DNA from: Colias croceus
Lineage: Eukaryota > Arthropoda > Insecta > Lepidoptera > Pieridae
Assembly (NCBI RefSeq): GCF_905220415.1
Contig: NC_059558.1
Coordinates: forward strand, 4,104,501 to 4,168,500
Direction of reading: 5' to 3'
Length of the DNA: 64,000 bases
Below, piece after piece: positions 44,359-56,334 of the stretch. Position 1 is the first letter of the stretch. Every line of letters begins with the position of its first letter. The position numbers and the translations under genes were made by a program. The notes under the pieces are model-generated. The model was not told the DNA's origin. It saw only the letters and a program-made list of their open reading frames with translations, and did no database searches.

Positions 44359-45172
44359 AACAACGACTTGAAGTTGTAGTTGTAAATAATATGTATTTTA
44401 TATTAAAAACCATGTTATAAGTAAGGAAAGAAAATAAAAAGTATGACAAAACTTATTAAGTAAATCGTTTTTTTATGAATTTGAGTTTGAATGATTTATT
44501 TTCACAGTTAAACGTAGCTACCTACCTACGTACGTAAAATACATACATATTTGTAGTAATTAACGAGTAGATGTAACGTAGATTAAACAATATACATTTA
44601 TAATCTGTATACACATTGACAAGACTGAAAGCCGAAGACAGTGTATCTGTCGTATTTCAACCTATTCCGTGGAAGAAAATTAGAATTGCAAAATGGAGCC
44701 ATTTATTCATTAGGTATTTACTCTGTGGACGTTTAAACAATTTGGCGGGACAATAGTGTTCATATTTTTAATCTGTCTCTGACAGAAGTGGTCTTGATGC
44801 TTTTGTTTTATCGTGTTCAAATATCTTAACGGATTTATTATATTCCATTTGTTCTTAAGTGTATCTACTAATCGTAGATTTAATAAAGGTTCTAAGAGTC
44901 TTAGAATTTTCAACTCCCACGCCTATTCACTATTCAGTCTTATTGTTTAAGATTTATTTAATTTCTAATATAATATATATCTATATAATATTATATTTCT
45001 ACCAAAATATTTCCTACAATACCTAAACCTATAATAAAATGATCATACCTATTACCTATAGCTATCGTATGTATAGTATTTCACAATATTACTGTCTTAA
45101 AATACTTGTTACAAGAACCTATTTCTACACGTAGTAACATCTCTATATTTTATTTTTAATTATATTACATAA
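44359..45172. other. AT-rich non-coding stretch
   Basis: Nothing recognised. Confidence 0.5.
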
Positions 45173-45360
45173 CTAGCTTATCACCCGCGGCTTCGCCCGC
45201 TCTGTCTAAAACCTAATAAATTATATACTAAAACCTTCCTCTTGAATCACTCTATCCATTAAAAAAAACCGAACGAAATCCGTTGCGTAGTTTTAAAGAT
45301 TTAAGCATACAAAGGGACATAGGGACAGAGAAAGCGACTTTGTTTTATACTATGTAGTGA
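45173..45360 (-). mobile_element. Helitron-like element type B, full-length
   Basis: Both ends intact (CTAG on the left, GTATAAAAC...GTGA-type 5' end on the right, preceded and followed by the A|T pair). Interior nearly identical to 4199-4382. Confidence 0.76.
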
Positions 45361-45986
45361 TAATTTTAAGTCTTTGTTTCATTGTATTTATTTAATTGAG
45401 CGCTTAATGTTTCAAGGAAATATTTTCCCCTAATCATAATAATTGAATAAACATGAAATAATATTTGTATTTGCATAACAAATATCGCTGGCTAGAAACA
45501 AATATTTGAATTGCTAATCATTGGTAATTGGCAACATATAAAACAGTGATTGAGGCGTAATTACCAATAATATCTACCTTTATCACAATATAATGAATGA
45601 TTTATATGTTTAAAATACATATTTTAATGTATGAATTAATTTGTTATTCTGTTAAATGCATGTATGCAACAATTGTTTTATTAATAAGCTAGGCTAGCTA
45701 GCTCAATTTCAAGCTTTTTTTTCTCAAAATAAGGTTGCTAGTTAAAAATATACTAGACCAAAATTAAGTCTGTTACTCGGAATTGGGAGCTTTTTAATTA
45801 GACTCGTTTTTTGCACATTTTTCGGTGTTGTTTTCCTTATTTTGTAAAATGTTTTGTTTTTATTTTGTCCCACTGGTGTTACAAGAGTGTTACAGGCGAT
45901 AAAGTAATGTGTTATATAATATTCAGATTGATAAACACAATATATTTTTGTTATAGTTATTGATGTTAGTGAATTTTATTAAATAA

Positions 45987-46267
45987 CTAGCTTCCGCCCG
46001 CGACTCCGATTCGAAAAATTAAGATTTTTTTTTTTCTACGTATTTTTCCAGGATAAAAAGTATCTTATTTTATACCCAAGATAATAAGGTATAATTATTA
46101 TACTAAGTCTGATCAAAATTGCACCGTAAGTTTTCACGTGATGCCTGAACAGACAAAAAAAATATTTAATCACATATTTAGGTTTAGTATAGATTCAGTA
46201 ACATTTATTTTTTCAATATTTTCAATGTTCAGAATTGACCCTTCTACAGATTTATTATATGTATAGA
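45987..46267 (-). mobile_element. Helitron-like element type C, internally deleted
   Basis: Same ends as 42551-43021 but lacking about 180 bp between CCGCGACTCCG and GAAAAATTAAG, and without the (ACAG)n tract. Confidence 0.68.
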
Positions 46268-46713
46268 TGATATTATGCATGTGCTTCTTTATGTATAATA
46301 TAATAGGCTTCCTTATTTCCGTACACGTACGAAGACGCGTGAAGCAGCTACTTGCGGATAAATATTGCCACGAAATTCATCTAATTTAGTGTTATCAGAA
46401 AAATTTACACAAAGCTTTATTTAGTTATTAACTATTGTTAGTTAACAAAAAACCGTTTCGACAATTTCCAGAAATTTCCTTTAACCGCCTTGTATTCAAA
46501 TTAATCTAGAACTTAGGTGCGCTAGCTTGTGGTGTCACTAAGTTAGAACTTGTAAGTTAATAACTTGGTTCTACAACAAAATACACGTGTACTTGTTGAG
46601 TTCAAGCGTAAACAAGATTAGACGTAACTTGACACTACAAGGTTTGAGAGAGAATATGGTTTTGGTTCGATATAGTGAATGTAATAATACAGATTTATTT
46701 AAGAATATTTAAT

Positions 46714-46847
46714 TATGTTTTCTCTACATAAGAACCATCCTCATACTTCAAGGAATATAAGAAAAAAGAATTATCGAAATCGGTCCACCCATTCACACGT
46801 GATGCCGTGACAACGCGAAACGGGTTTCATTTTTATATATTATATAG
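46714..46847 (-). mobile_element. Helitron-like fragment, type D body
   Basis: ATGTTTTCTCTACATAAGAA to TTTTTATATATTATATAGA. The 3' GC hairpin is missing on the left. Confidence 0.6.
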
Positions 46848-47072
46848 ATTAGCTTTTTTCCGTTGCTTCGCCCGCGTAGTCACAGAAAAACCCGCAACGT
46901 TCCCGTTTACGTGAGATTTCGGATAAAACCTATCCTATGTCCTTCCTTAAAGCTATCTCTGTACCAAAATTGAAGTACAACCATGCAGGTTTCGATATCG
47001 ATTGCAGATCCCAAGTATTAGTTAAAAAATATTCAATGTTACAGTTTTGATTTTATTATAAGTATGTATAGA
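46848..47072 (-). mobile_element. Helitron-like element abutting the previous fragment
   Basis: TAGCTTTTTTCCGTTGCTTC, CCCGCGTAGTC and GATAAAACCTATCCTATGT, ending near AAGTATGTATAGA. It is diverged and its first base of CTAG is lost. Confidence 0.55.
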
Positions 47073-48025
47073 TTTTAATTTGAGCTTTTATTAGGTACAT
47101 GGATAAAAAGCAGAAGACAGAAGTAATATTACATTGCTTTTCGTGGGTCGATAAATCTAATCTATCTTCTTCCGAACTTGTATTAAATTAGCTTTATTTA
47201 TTTATGCATAGATACATACCAATCTAATATTTATTTGAACTATTACTCCACATTTCTTATCATCACGTCCAAGAAACAATCAAGTTACAAGAAATAATTC
47301 ATCATAGATTGCAAACTGTCACTTAAGTTACAAATTAACACAACTTCTCATTTTTTGTTATGGCAATGAAGACTTTTCGCCAGTGTCAAGTTAAAAAGTT
47401 CTTAATTTGTCAAAGACTCTGACAGAACAGATAAATTGATCATATATGTACCTAATATTTATTTATATATTTATTCATTCATACTATATTGATCTGAAAT
47501 AACTTAACTATGATCTTTATCTAATTATAAATTAAAACAAATGGCGGTCTTATCGTTAAATAGGGATTTCTTCCAGACAAAAGTAAGGAAGGAAATTAGT
47601 TATACGAGAGGAATAGGGTAGAGCATAAATATAATAAACATAAATATTATATACTTAGGTATAGGTTTGAACTGAGTTTGCGAATATTTAAAAATGTTTA
47701 TTTGAAAAAATAAAATAATGTTTTATAAACACAAATCATTATAAATACTGGCTATTATTTGTTCCGCAGTAATTGTCCTTTGTGTAACAGTATATAATAT
47801 TTTATTTCGAGGGCATAATGGAGTAAAAACCCAAATAAAATTTTCATCCGATAAACATATAAATGAAGGTCGACGGACCTTTTTGGGATTTTTTACTATA
47901 AACGAAAAGATCAAACTTATTGAGTCAAAATTACTTTCTGACCGTAGGCGTAGTAATTTCATATAACTGGCTTTTCTGTCACTTCGTTAGCGTGAAGCCT
48001 TCAAGAGATAGAGTTTTAGATAACA
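47073..48025. other. AT-rich non-coding stretch
   Basis: Nothing recognised. A 79-codon minus frame at 47723-47962 has no domain. Confidence 0.45.
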
Positions 48026-48217
48026 CTAGCTGTGCCCCGCGGTTTCACCCGCATTGCTCCGCTCTTGTTGGTATAAGCTTGATGATATTATATAGAATAT
48101 AACCTTCCTCGTTAAATGGGCTATCTAACACCGAAATAATTTTTCAAATCGGACCAGTTCCTGAGATTAGCGCGTTCAAACAAACAAACCCTTCAGCTTT
48201 ATAATATTAAGTATAGA
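48026..48217 (-). mobile_element. Helitron-like element type A, full-length
   Basis: CTAG then CTGTGCCCCGCGGTTTCACC on the left. AATATTAAGTATAGA followed by T on the right. The best intact type A copy. Confidence 0.76.
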
Positions 48218-48490
48218 TAATACTACATACTAAATCTACTAATTCCCTTTGGTCTAGCCCCTTAGTTGCAATGTTTTTTAATTCGCTTTAATTAGCTTCA
48301 AACTTCACCTTCATATTATGATTTTATTGAACAGACTATGAGTCGATTTTGACCCACTTTAAACGGGCACATTAATTCAAACAGCTGTTTATCCTTATCA
48401 AAGGATTTGTTCATGTACTATATCTATACAACATTTAAGGAAGCATAGTACAAACTTTAAGGAAGTATTTCTTGAAATCCGTACTAATAT

Positions 48491-48531
48491 CACAGTATTA
48501 CCATATTTCCTAATAATATTGTAATACTGTG
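48491..48531. repeat. Inverted repeat, 11-bp arms
   Basis: CACAGTATTAC and GTAATACTGTG separated by 19 nt, right at the 5' end of the next Helitron. Confidence 0.8.
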
Positions 48532-48764
48532 CTAATATTATTATAAATGTGAAAGTAACTCTGTCTGTCTGTCTGTTACTCAATCACGCCTAAACTACTG
48601 AGCCAATTTTCATGAAATTTGGTATGGAGATATTTTGATACCCGAGAAAGGACATAGGCTCTTTTTATCCCGGAAAAATGACGCAATCCCGGAAATCCCA
48701 CGGGAACGGCAACTATGCGGGTTTTTCTTTGACTGCGCGGTCGAAGCCGCGGGCGGACCCCTAG
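48523..48764 (+). mobile_element. Helitron-like element type E
   Basis: TGCTAATATTATTATAAATG at the left. GGTCGAAGCCGCGGGCGGAC and CCTAG before A at the right. The middle contains an extra CCCGGAAAAATGACGCAAT relative to 22426-22666. Confidence 0.7.
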
Positions 48765-49414
48765 TAAAAGATAAAAACGAGAAATATCTACATAAATACT
48801 ATCTAAATAAATACGTATAACCTTCTGTACTTAGTTTATTCATTGAAATGTATGTCAATCATTAAGTCAGTTTTCCATATAATACAATTCCATAAATGCT
48901 TTGTAACTACAATATTCAGATGTAGTGAAGATAGTTAACCATCGAAGCGGAACATTATTGCGTAGGAATGTACCTGTACGTTCGCTTTGATTAAAACGAC
49001 CCATTTAACATCGGCCATTGTTTTGGAAAATAATTTACTATTGTACCAAATATATAGACAATGTTGATAGAAATATAAACGATTCGACTTCAATCACAAA
49101 TAATTGACTGATCAAACAACTTTTTATGTGAAATATTATTTTTTTTTAATAGAGGTGGTTCTCAATTAGACTCTACTTTTTCAGATTTGTTACCTCAGAG
49201 CTTTCGAATGGATGTACCAATTTTGATGATCCTTTTTTCTCTGAAAGCTGGCCATTTGCTATGTGCTATTACAATGCCATATTATCTCGATTAGTTCTGA
49301 CAATTTGAAAACGGTTTTTTGGTCTTGTGTTAAAAACAGAATAATGTTATCTATAATATGTTTTATTTCTCTTTCATTTATTTTATAAATGTCACGTTTA
49401 TTAGATTCTTCTTT

Positions 49415-49540
49415 CAGGAAAAGTTACATAGCGTGACGCAGCTCCGCATTCCCATAAGAAGACAAAGGTGCGATGTCATTGTAGGTGAACCTATTGTCGT
49501 GGACGCAATCCCAATTCACAGGAAATTCCATTTGGAATGA
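49415..49540 (+). CDS. Weak exon-like segment, unidentified
   Basis: After a pyrimidine-rich acceptor (TTCTTCTTTCAG) about 40 codons stay open to a stop, encoding EKLHSVTQLRIPIRRQRCDV then IVGEPIVVDAIPIHRKFHLE. Codon use looks more varied than in the AT-rich shadows around it. No domain is recognised. It could be the last exon of an unknown gene, a decayed TE exon, or chance. Confidence 0.18.
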   Translation, partial: QEKLHSVTQLRIPIRRQRCDVIVGEPIVVDAIPIHRKFHLE

Positions 49541-49799
49541 AAAAAAGAAAATTTTATTTATTACCTAGTGCAATGTTGTCGTCTGTAAAAGAGTAGAGGC
49601 CAAATAAATGCACTGTCCGTTTTAAATATCTAAATTACGCAAAGGTCAAACGGCGACTGTAAGACACTGTAAGTTCCTAATTTACCTGTACCTTCGCTGC
49701 GCATTAAACGTCTACATAATTAAAAAAAGCTTGTATTTCATGTTGTTTTATTTACATTTAAATAACCATGTATTAGCTGTTATAATCTTTATTGTAAAG

Positions 49800-49931
49800 G
49801 GGTATGATAAATCCTATCATATGGATCGATTTGAAACACCAATATGGAAGCCTGATTTGCACATATATAAACAATTTACGACCCGAGAGAGAGACCCGGT
49901 TCGAGTGGCAAGTCTTAAAAGAAGAAAATAA
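49800..49931 (+). CDS. Weak exon-like segment, unidentified
   Basis: Following TTATTGTAAAG, 43 codons remain open to a TAA. The peptide includes GYDKSYHMDRFETPIWKPD and ends in a basic RVASLKRRK. It has mixed composition and an arginine- and lysine-rich tail, unlike the lysine/isoleucine/asparagine-rich chance frames nearby. No family is recognised and no partner exon could be joined. Confidence 0.18.
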   Translation, partial: GYDKSYHMDRFETPIWKPDLHIYKQFTTRERDPVRVASLKRRK

Positions 49932-50153
49932 TTAATATACAAAGAACAAAATCAAATTTCAACTTCTACTATTACTTAGTTTAATGGTCATACTTGCCTT
50001 AACTACGGGCGAAATCTAGATCCTGAACTAATCGTCAAACCTCTTACGCCTTAGCAAGTCACGATAGAAATTGAATACCACTCAAACGGTAATAAAGTTG
50101 AAAAGGGTCGTAAATACCACCAGACGATTTATACAGACCCAAAGGTCGCTATA

Positions 50154-50344
50154 AAGGTCCGACCGCACTAGGCGTAAGCGCGGCAGCATAGCGACGTGAT
50201 GCGACACAGCAAAATGTTCTTTCTATGAAATTGTATGAGGTTGACGCACTGTGACAATGAAACTGCGCGCCATTGAATTTGACCAATCAGCAAATGTGTC
50301 GCGACGAGCAGTTACGCCTAGTCAGCCTAGTGTGGTCAGACCTT
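50154..50344. mobile_element. TA-flanked MITE
   Basis: The left end AAGGTCCGACCGCACTAGGC pairs with the right end (AAGGTCTGACCACACTAGGC when reversed). TA borders both ends. The interior is GC-richer and non-coding. Its 61-codon frame at 50251-50436 crosses the border and is incidental. Confidence 0.75.
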
Positions 50345-51980
50345 TACAGAAGATTGTAAATCACGCAACATGTACCTCTTTTAAAACCCACGTTTTTTTA
50401 AACGATCGTTCAACACGTGATTGGCTTGCAAATTGATTCAATTTGGTAATAATTATTATTTATTGTTATGGTTGGTAAATGGTAAATTTGTGTCGCATTA
50501 TTTTGTTTGGTACAAGTCAAATTTTGGGGGTAATTTTAATAAATTTACAATTTTACTTATAAGATCATGATAATAAACCGTGATTTAAAGATGCTATCTG
50601 TAAATTCTTTAGATGCTGTAAAATGAAATATGTGCCTTGTTTTTGCTACAGTAATTACCGGTAACGATGGATGCTTTCTCTTTTATTATTTTTTCTAAAG
50701 TACCTACATATTTCTCTTTTTATTTGCATTTCTTCTTTATTCCTCACTGAAATAAATTATTTTATTTCTAGTCATATGTATAACTAATAACTTGCTTCAC
50801 ATCATACAGTTTACTAAAAAGTAAAAAGTACTTGAATACACCATCATTAGATGTTTATCATGCAATCCCGAACAAAAATCACAAGCGGCGGTCCATTGTG
50901 AAAACAAGAGGTAAAGAGGCGGTTACATCATCCCGCAGTAAACAAACTTGGTTATAGTATCTGCAGAATGTTACGGACAATAGACCACGGGAAAGATTTT
51001 GCACTGCGGTCCAAGTGATGAATAATATATGATCGATACGAGAACCACTCGTATTATATGGGTTTTGTAAAATAATAGTGCAGAGCGTTGGTATAAGTAT
51101 GGCTTCAGTGTATTTTTGTTCAATGAAATATAGACTTAATGCTTCTCGTGGCTTGGCCCGGGTATGGTACCTGCTGCTTTTCTTTTTTCTCAACCTTCAT
51201 TTATGAAACTAAAACCACAGCTAAAAATAATATTGTTTATTACAATTTCAAACTAAATGATGCAATCGAATTGACATTATTACGCTCTAATATCATTTTT
51301 TAAATAGCCTCTTGTAAGTTTGAAAATCAATCAATTTGTTTCTTGTACCACACTCGATTTTCTCATTATAAAAGCGATTTTATTCCCCGACTTTGAGAAT
51401 TTTTGAAAACCGCAACAATCGTTGAGCGACGGCGGACGTTTAATTAAATAACAAAAGACTTTACAGCCAAATTGTTCGTGGTTTCTCTGATAAGAGATGA
51501 AGGAAATCATTTTTTGGTTGCCGTTTCTAATAACAAAAAGTTTTCATATTGTTGTTCGTATCAACAGTTGTAAATCAAGGTACATTCAGTCAAGTTATGT
51601 AATAATAAAAAAAATTGTACATATATAATAATCAAAGTAAAAATCTTTTCGATGAACTGTAGAGATGAATGAGAATGCTATAGAGTGATAAGAGAGAGAG
51701 AGACAGATGTTTATAGAAATAATTTTAGGTACGCTTTAAAAAACAACTAGGTACATTACGATTTCAGGGCCTTATAATATTTAGAAGTCGATTAAATTAG
51801 TAATAATTAAAAATAAAAGTGAGACACGAAAAAGATGTCAATATTTTTTTTATTTGTCTTGACTAACATAACAATAAACAGTAGGTAGTTTAGTGTGTCG
51901 CGGAAGAATTCTAACCAATACCCGCGGCCCCATCATTAAAGCGGCTCGACGGAACACAGTGGGGTTTTAGTCGGTAAGAA
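50345..51980. other. AT-rich non-coding stretch
   Basis: A scrap CTCGTGGCTTGGCCCGGGTA near 51145 is Helitron 3'-like. The 104-codon minus frame at 50879-51193 includes that scrap and has no domain. Confidence 0.4.
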
Positions 51981-52023
51981 TACGACATAACCCACGACTC
52001 CTTCCCCGGGGGCCGTGGGTATC
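51981..52023 (-). repeat. Interspersed repeat fragment, copy 2
   Basis: Reversed it reads GATACCCACGGCCCCCGGGG then GAGTCGTGGGTTATGTCG, aligning with 44305-44347. The similarity continues weakly to the left. Confidence 0.55.
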
Positions 52024-52346
52024 TTTGGAAGATTTCCCCACTATAAAAAAAAGGTAGTTTAGTGTGTATTTCACTACATTTAATACATATTAAAAAAGTC
52101 TTCAAACCGTCTTCAAAGGTTCAAATTGAAATAGATGTACCTAAATACTTGGCAGATCGTGGGAACTTATTCAAATTTCATTCAGTCGTTTAGTTACAAA
52201 GCGAAACTAAGAAGGCACTTGTAGAGTTTAATTTCAAATGCTAAGTAATACGGTGTCTATGAATAAGTAATTACACGTGGTACTGCCGGAATAAAATTAG
52301 AGTGTTCATTGTTTTGTGTCTCATTATGGAGTATCCTATAATAGTA

Positions 52347-52530
52347 CTAGCTTACCGCCCGCGGCTTCGCCCGCTTTCTCTAAAACGATTTGAAATTTAA
52401 ACTATCCTATCTCTCAAGTTGGATCGAACTGCACATGGTGTGCGAATTTTATTATAATCGGTTATGTGGTTTAGGAGTCCATTGAAGACAAACATTGTGA
52501 CACGAGATTTATATATATTATAAGAAGATA
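52347..52530 (-). mobile_element. Helitron-like element, type B hairpin end with a different body
   Basis: CTAGCTTACCGCCCGCGGCT and TTTCTCTAAAAC as in type B. It then switches to a body (AACTATCCTATCTCTCAAGT, GTGTGCGAATTTTATTATAA) not shared with other copies here, ending near TTTATATATATTATAAGA. Confidence 0.62.
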
Positions 52531-52859
52531 GGAGGTAGCAACTAGCAGTAGCAAATAGATTATGATGTACAAATATAGAATTTTTTTCGCTAACCAATTA
52601 AATGAAGAGTCAATTTAACTAAATACGAGAATTAGTTAAGAGAGAAAGAGAGTTATTTAATAGAGCTCATTTTTTTGTAACGGAAAACTACCTGAGTATA
52701 ATCGATTATTTTATCCCTCAATAACGTAAATAAAATAATTTCAACAGCTATAATTACTGTGTTGATTAATTTAACAGTAAATTGACAATCAAATAGTGCA
52801 CGGTGATATGATGATAAATCCAATTTCGATGCTAACCCAAATAGTTTAGTCAATAATTA

Positions 52860-53036
52860 CCTAGCTTTCCGCTCGTGGCTTTGTCTAAAACCTAATCCTA
52901 CTAATATTATTAATGCGAAAGTTTGTGAGGATGGATGTATGTATATTGTATGTATGTTTGTTACTATTTCACGCAAATACTACTGAACCGATTACTATAA
53001 AATTTAGCACACATAAATTATAGACTAGGTAAATTA
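52860..53036. mobile_element. Two Helitron scraps joined head to head
   Basis: 52863-52893 is a minus-strand 3' end (CTAGCTTTCCGCTCGTGG, TTTGTCTAAAACCTAA). 52897-53036 is a plus-strand 5' half (CCTACTAATATTATTAATGC, GAAAGTTTGTGAGGATGGAT) without a 3' end. Confidence 0.55.
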
Positions 53037-53272
53037 AAATTATTTATTATGGAAAGGAGGTGCGTTTATAAAGTAAACTTTTAGTTTGCTGTCGCAGCAA
53101 ACGTTTTTCTGAATTCTGATGTACTCTTATTACTAAGGGGGATATTAATATGGACGTTGGACGATACTCAAACCACCTATTAGCCACACAAAATTTCATG
53201 AGAATCGGCTCAGCCGTTTCGGAGGAGTATAATAACTAACATTATGACACGAGAATTTTATTTACATAGAGA
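53037..53272. repeat. Interspersed repeat, unclassified
   Basis: TTAAAATTATTTATTATGGA through GCTGTCGCAGCAAACG, GAATCGGCTCAGCCGTTTCG and ACATAGAGATTA. The GAATCGGCTCAGCCGTTTC phrase is a hallmark of short lepidopteran interspersed elements. No second copy in this window. Confidence 0.45.
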
Positions 53273-53800
53273 TTAACATGCTTTTAACCAACTATCAAGA
53301 TGTACCGTCATGCGTGATCAATATAAGTACAATATACTAACATTAGGAGAGACATATAAACATTATTATTAATACAACAGACGGACAGAATAATAGAATA
53401 ATGCATTCATAAATCACAATATTTCAAAATGCACGAACAAATCACAATATTCCCGCGAATTATTTCAACTTACAGACGAAATTATATGGCGGGCTATTCA
53501 CGTTCAGGAATATCGAATAATTTTACATAAGCGTTGTAAAATGGGAAATATATTTATTTATTGTTTTTCTGTATTTTGTTTAATTTTATAATAATTATAG
53601 ATACCTATGTGTATCTATTTAAAGTAATTGTAAGTTTTGATTGTAACTACTAGCTGACGCTTGAAAATTACGGTTTTTTTATAGTAAGTCAATTTAAATA
53701 ATATTTTAATTTAGAATCGAGATACTTACTAAAGTTTTATAAAGAAAAGGCATTTCCTGTTATCGACTAATTATTAACATTATCACGTCATTATTAATTA

Positions 53801-53969
53801 CTAGCGGTCCGCCCCGGCTTCGCCCGTGGTACATATTTACGTTTTCTCTACATAAGATCCATCCTCGTACTTCAAGAAATATAATAAAAAAAGAATTATC
53901 GAAATCGGTTCAGCGTTCTCGAGTTATGCGCTTACCAACACATTTTGCGATTCATTTTTATATATAAGA
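53801..53969 (-). mobile_element. Helitron-like element type D, full-length
   Basis: Nearly identical to 4752-4921: CTAGCGGTCCGCCCCGGCTT to TTCATTTTTATATATAAGA, A|T-bordered. Confidence 0.78.
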
Positions 53970-54925
53970 TATTATAATCTCGCTTTAAGTGTTGAAGATA
54001 AACCTAAAAATAACTTAATAACTGAAACATCATTATCTTATTTCAAAATAAATCAATCCATAAAAAATACGTATCTACAATATTGCTTGACCTTAACAAA
54101 ACTCATCATACTAAAGCCCTAATTTTGACGTGGCTGTTTTTACAAAAACTGTTCTGTAGGCTGTAGAGGATAACAAATAGGCTCATTGCGAGGGAATGTC
54201 ATTTGACAGCCTGATTTTTTTTAAACATACAAGATAATAATGCGTTCGTAAACTCAGCTTTTATGAGGAAGCTCGGTGTTTGTTTATGTTGCGACTTCTA
54301 TACCATTTTTTCTAATGCAGCAGGCAAACGAGCAGAAGAATCACGTGGTAGTTGGTACTAAGTGATCGTCGTCATCTTATTATTCCAACAGCAACTTAGG
54401 CTGCGTGCAATGTATAGGCTGACTTCAACGATTCTGATTTTAAACATATTTATGTTTATTATACCGAAACCTATGAAAATGAAGTATTATTTTTTTTTTA
54501 TTATTTTTGACGTCAAATTGAATTGAATTGAATTTAACCATTTTTGTACTTAACACACATTTATATGCACTCTTTCTTATAGATCTGTATTTATAGCATT
54601 TATTCGTTTAACCGTTAATAAAAAAAAAACAAAAAAAAACACTTAACTACGAATTTAAAACTTATTCAACTATATTTTCAACAAACTGTAACATTAAAAT
54701 ACATATCATTTTACAGAAAACGTAGCGACCGCGACGTAGCGAAACGTAGCGTATCGTTTCTTGAGCCGTATGTTTACACTCTCGTATTGATTTACGATTA
54801 GGGATAGCCACATAAGTTTGCGATTTGAATTTCAATTATTGGATCTAATGTGGATTTTTGAAGTTATCGGGTAATGGCCAATGACTTTTCACAATTTGCT
54901 AGACCAGGAAGCTATTAATAGTTTT
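53970..54925. other. AT-rich stretch with poly(A)-rich runs
   Basis: Contains A-rich runs around 54620 and a GC patch CGTAGCGACCGCGACGTAGC at 54720. No element boundary is recognised. Confidence 0.4.
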
Positions 54926-55101
54926 AAGCTATTGCATAGCTTCTATCGCGGGCCTTGAGCGCGGGCACCGAATCAAGAAATTCCGTAACGAATAAACCTC
55001 ACGCTCCCCACTCCGACGGGCTCGGAAGTGTGGCTTGAAGGCATGCTATGCAATAGCTTGCGCTAGCTAGCTTTACCGCGGCAGTCTCTGAGTATCACAC
55101 G
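54926..55101 (-). repeat. GC-rich repeat, copy B
   Basis: Matches 20999-21161 with an extra GCGCTAGCTAGCTT inserted next to GCAATAGCTT. The outer AAGCTATTGCATAGC / GCTATGCAATAGCTT are inverted. The U2-like extension is absent here. Confidence 0.72.
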
Positions 55102-55649
55102 TTTTATTATATTGCATGTGTGTTTTGACAACACAAAATTGTTTGTAACTAAAGTAAGCAATAGTGAGCTATTTTAAAAGGTTTTTGGTTTACCTGTACC
55201 TGTAGGTAGGTAAGGAAAATTGTATAAAAGAATGTAAACAAGGAAACGCCAAAAATGACAAACAGGGAAGGAAAAATGAAACATTTCTTATAGAAAAAGG
55301 GACATGCCCAAAATATAGCTGCTTGCTATGATTGTGTTTATTTTATTTTTCGTAACATAAGATTATTTATTAATAAAAATTACATAGCCTCGCAATTATT
55401 CTGTAATTCAAATAATGTGAAAAATAAAAGTTCCTTATAAAAATACTCAGTGTAGAAAATTTGTAAAGCAAGGTCGTTAACCTGTGTGAAGTTTAATTTC
55501 ATTTTGGAGTAATTTGCATTAATTCGAATGAACTTGTAGAAAATAGAATAAACGAAAGACGACTCTTACCTTATATTTTAGCGCAATTTTCGAGGAATGT
55601 GAAATAATATGTCAAAGAATACGAATATTTTTGAGTTGACTACCTACAA
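55102..55649. other. AT-rich non-coding stretch
   Basis: Nothing recognised. Confidence 0.5.
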
Positions 55650-55828
55650 TCTTCTTATATATAAAAATTAATCGCAAAATGTGTTGGTAAGCGCATAACT
55701 CGAGAACGGCTGAACCGATTTCGATAATTCTTTTTTTATTATACATATATTCCTTGAAGTACGAGGGTGGATCTTATGTAGAGAAAACGTAAACATGTAC
55801 CACGGGCGAAGCCGGGGCGGACCGCTAG
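55650..55828 (+). mobile_element. Helitron-like element type D, full-length
   Basis: TCTTCTTATATATAAAAATT after A. GGGCGAAGCCGGGGCGGACC then GCTAG before T. Inverse orientation to the copies at 4752 and 53801 and nearly identical to them. Confidence 0.78.
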
Positions 55829-56261
55829 TATTCTATAAATTGAGTTCTCGGATTTAAATCTTTTTTAAGAGTATTAAAAATTAAAAATGGTTGTGATAAA
55901 ACTCATTCAGTTTTTTCGCGAATGGTTGGTTGGTTGTTAATTGATATTATAGTGTAAGCAATCTAAGATTTTTTTTTTATTCTTTAGAGTATTACTATTA
56001 AGTATAATATCTATAGATTGTTGATTGATATTACCTTTTTTAAACTAATTAAGTACCTAGGTATAAATTTTATTGTCTTTTCTAATTACGGTCCATTATA
56101 AAATTAGGCTTAATTATTTATTGTACTGCTTATAAAAAAAAACCCACTGAAATCAGTTGCAATAGGTACATTATGTACAAAGTCATTAGGTATCTGTGAA
56201 CTATGTACATAATTTAACTGTCAACAATATTAGTAGCGTAATTTCGCGATAGTTTTCACCA
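55829..56261. other. AT-rich stretch upstream of tRNA-Met
   Basis: A short type-B Helitron scrap (AAAAAAAACCCACTGAAATC) lies near 56130. Nothing else is recognised. Confidence 0.45.
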
Positions 56262-56334
56262 GCCTCGGTGGCGCAGTAGGCAGCGCGTAAGTCTCATAAT
56301 CTTAAGGTCGTGAGTTCGATCCTCACCCGGGGCA
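56262..56334 (+). tRNA. tRNA-Met (anticodon CAT), elongator type
   Basis: 73 nt. Acceptor GCCTCGG/CCGGGGC with a G-T pair at position 4 and discriminator A. D arm GCGC-AGTAGGCA-GCGC. Anticodon loop CTCATAA. T arm GTGAG-TTCGATC-CTCAC. The A box (TGGCGCAGTAGG) and B box (GAGTTCGATCC) are intact and TTTTT at 56338-56342 terminates. The lack of a C1-A72-type start and the stem sequence fit the elongator tRNA. Identical to the gene at 63710-63782. Confidence 0.95.

Larger units (their letters stand above)
48765..50153. other. AT-rich stretch with two weak exon-like segments
   Basis: Apart from the two candidates listed separately nothing is recognised. Confidence 0.4.

Noticed and set aside
50879..51193. 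104-codon minus-strand frame
   Set aside because: Includes a Helitron-like scrap and shows no conserved motif; most likely chance.
54600..54650. Poly(A) tail of a retroelement
   Set aside because: The A-rich runs are interrupted by C and not preceded by a polyadenylation signal or recognisable element body.
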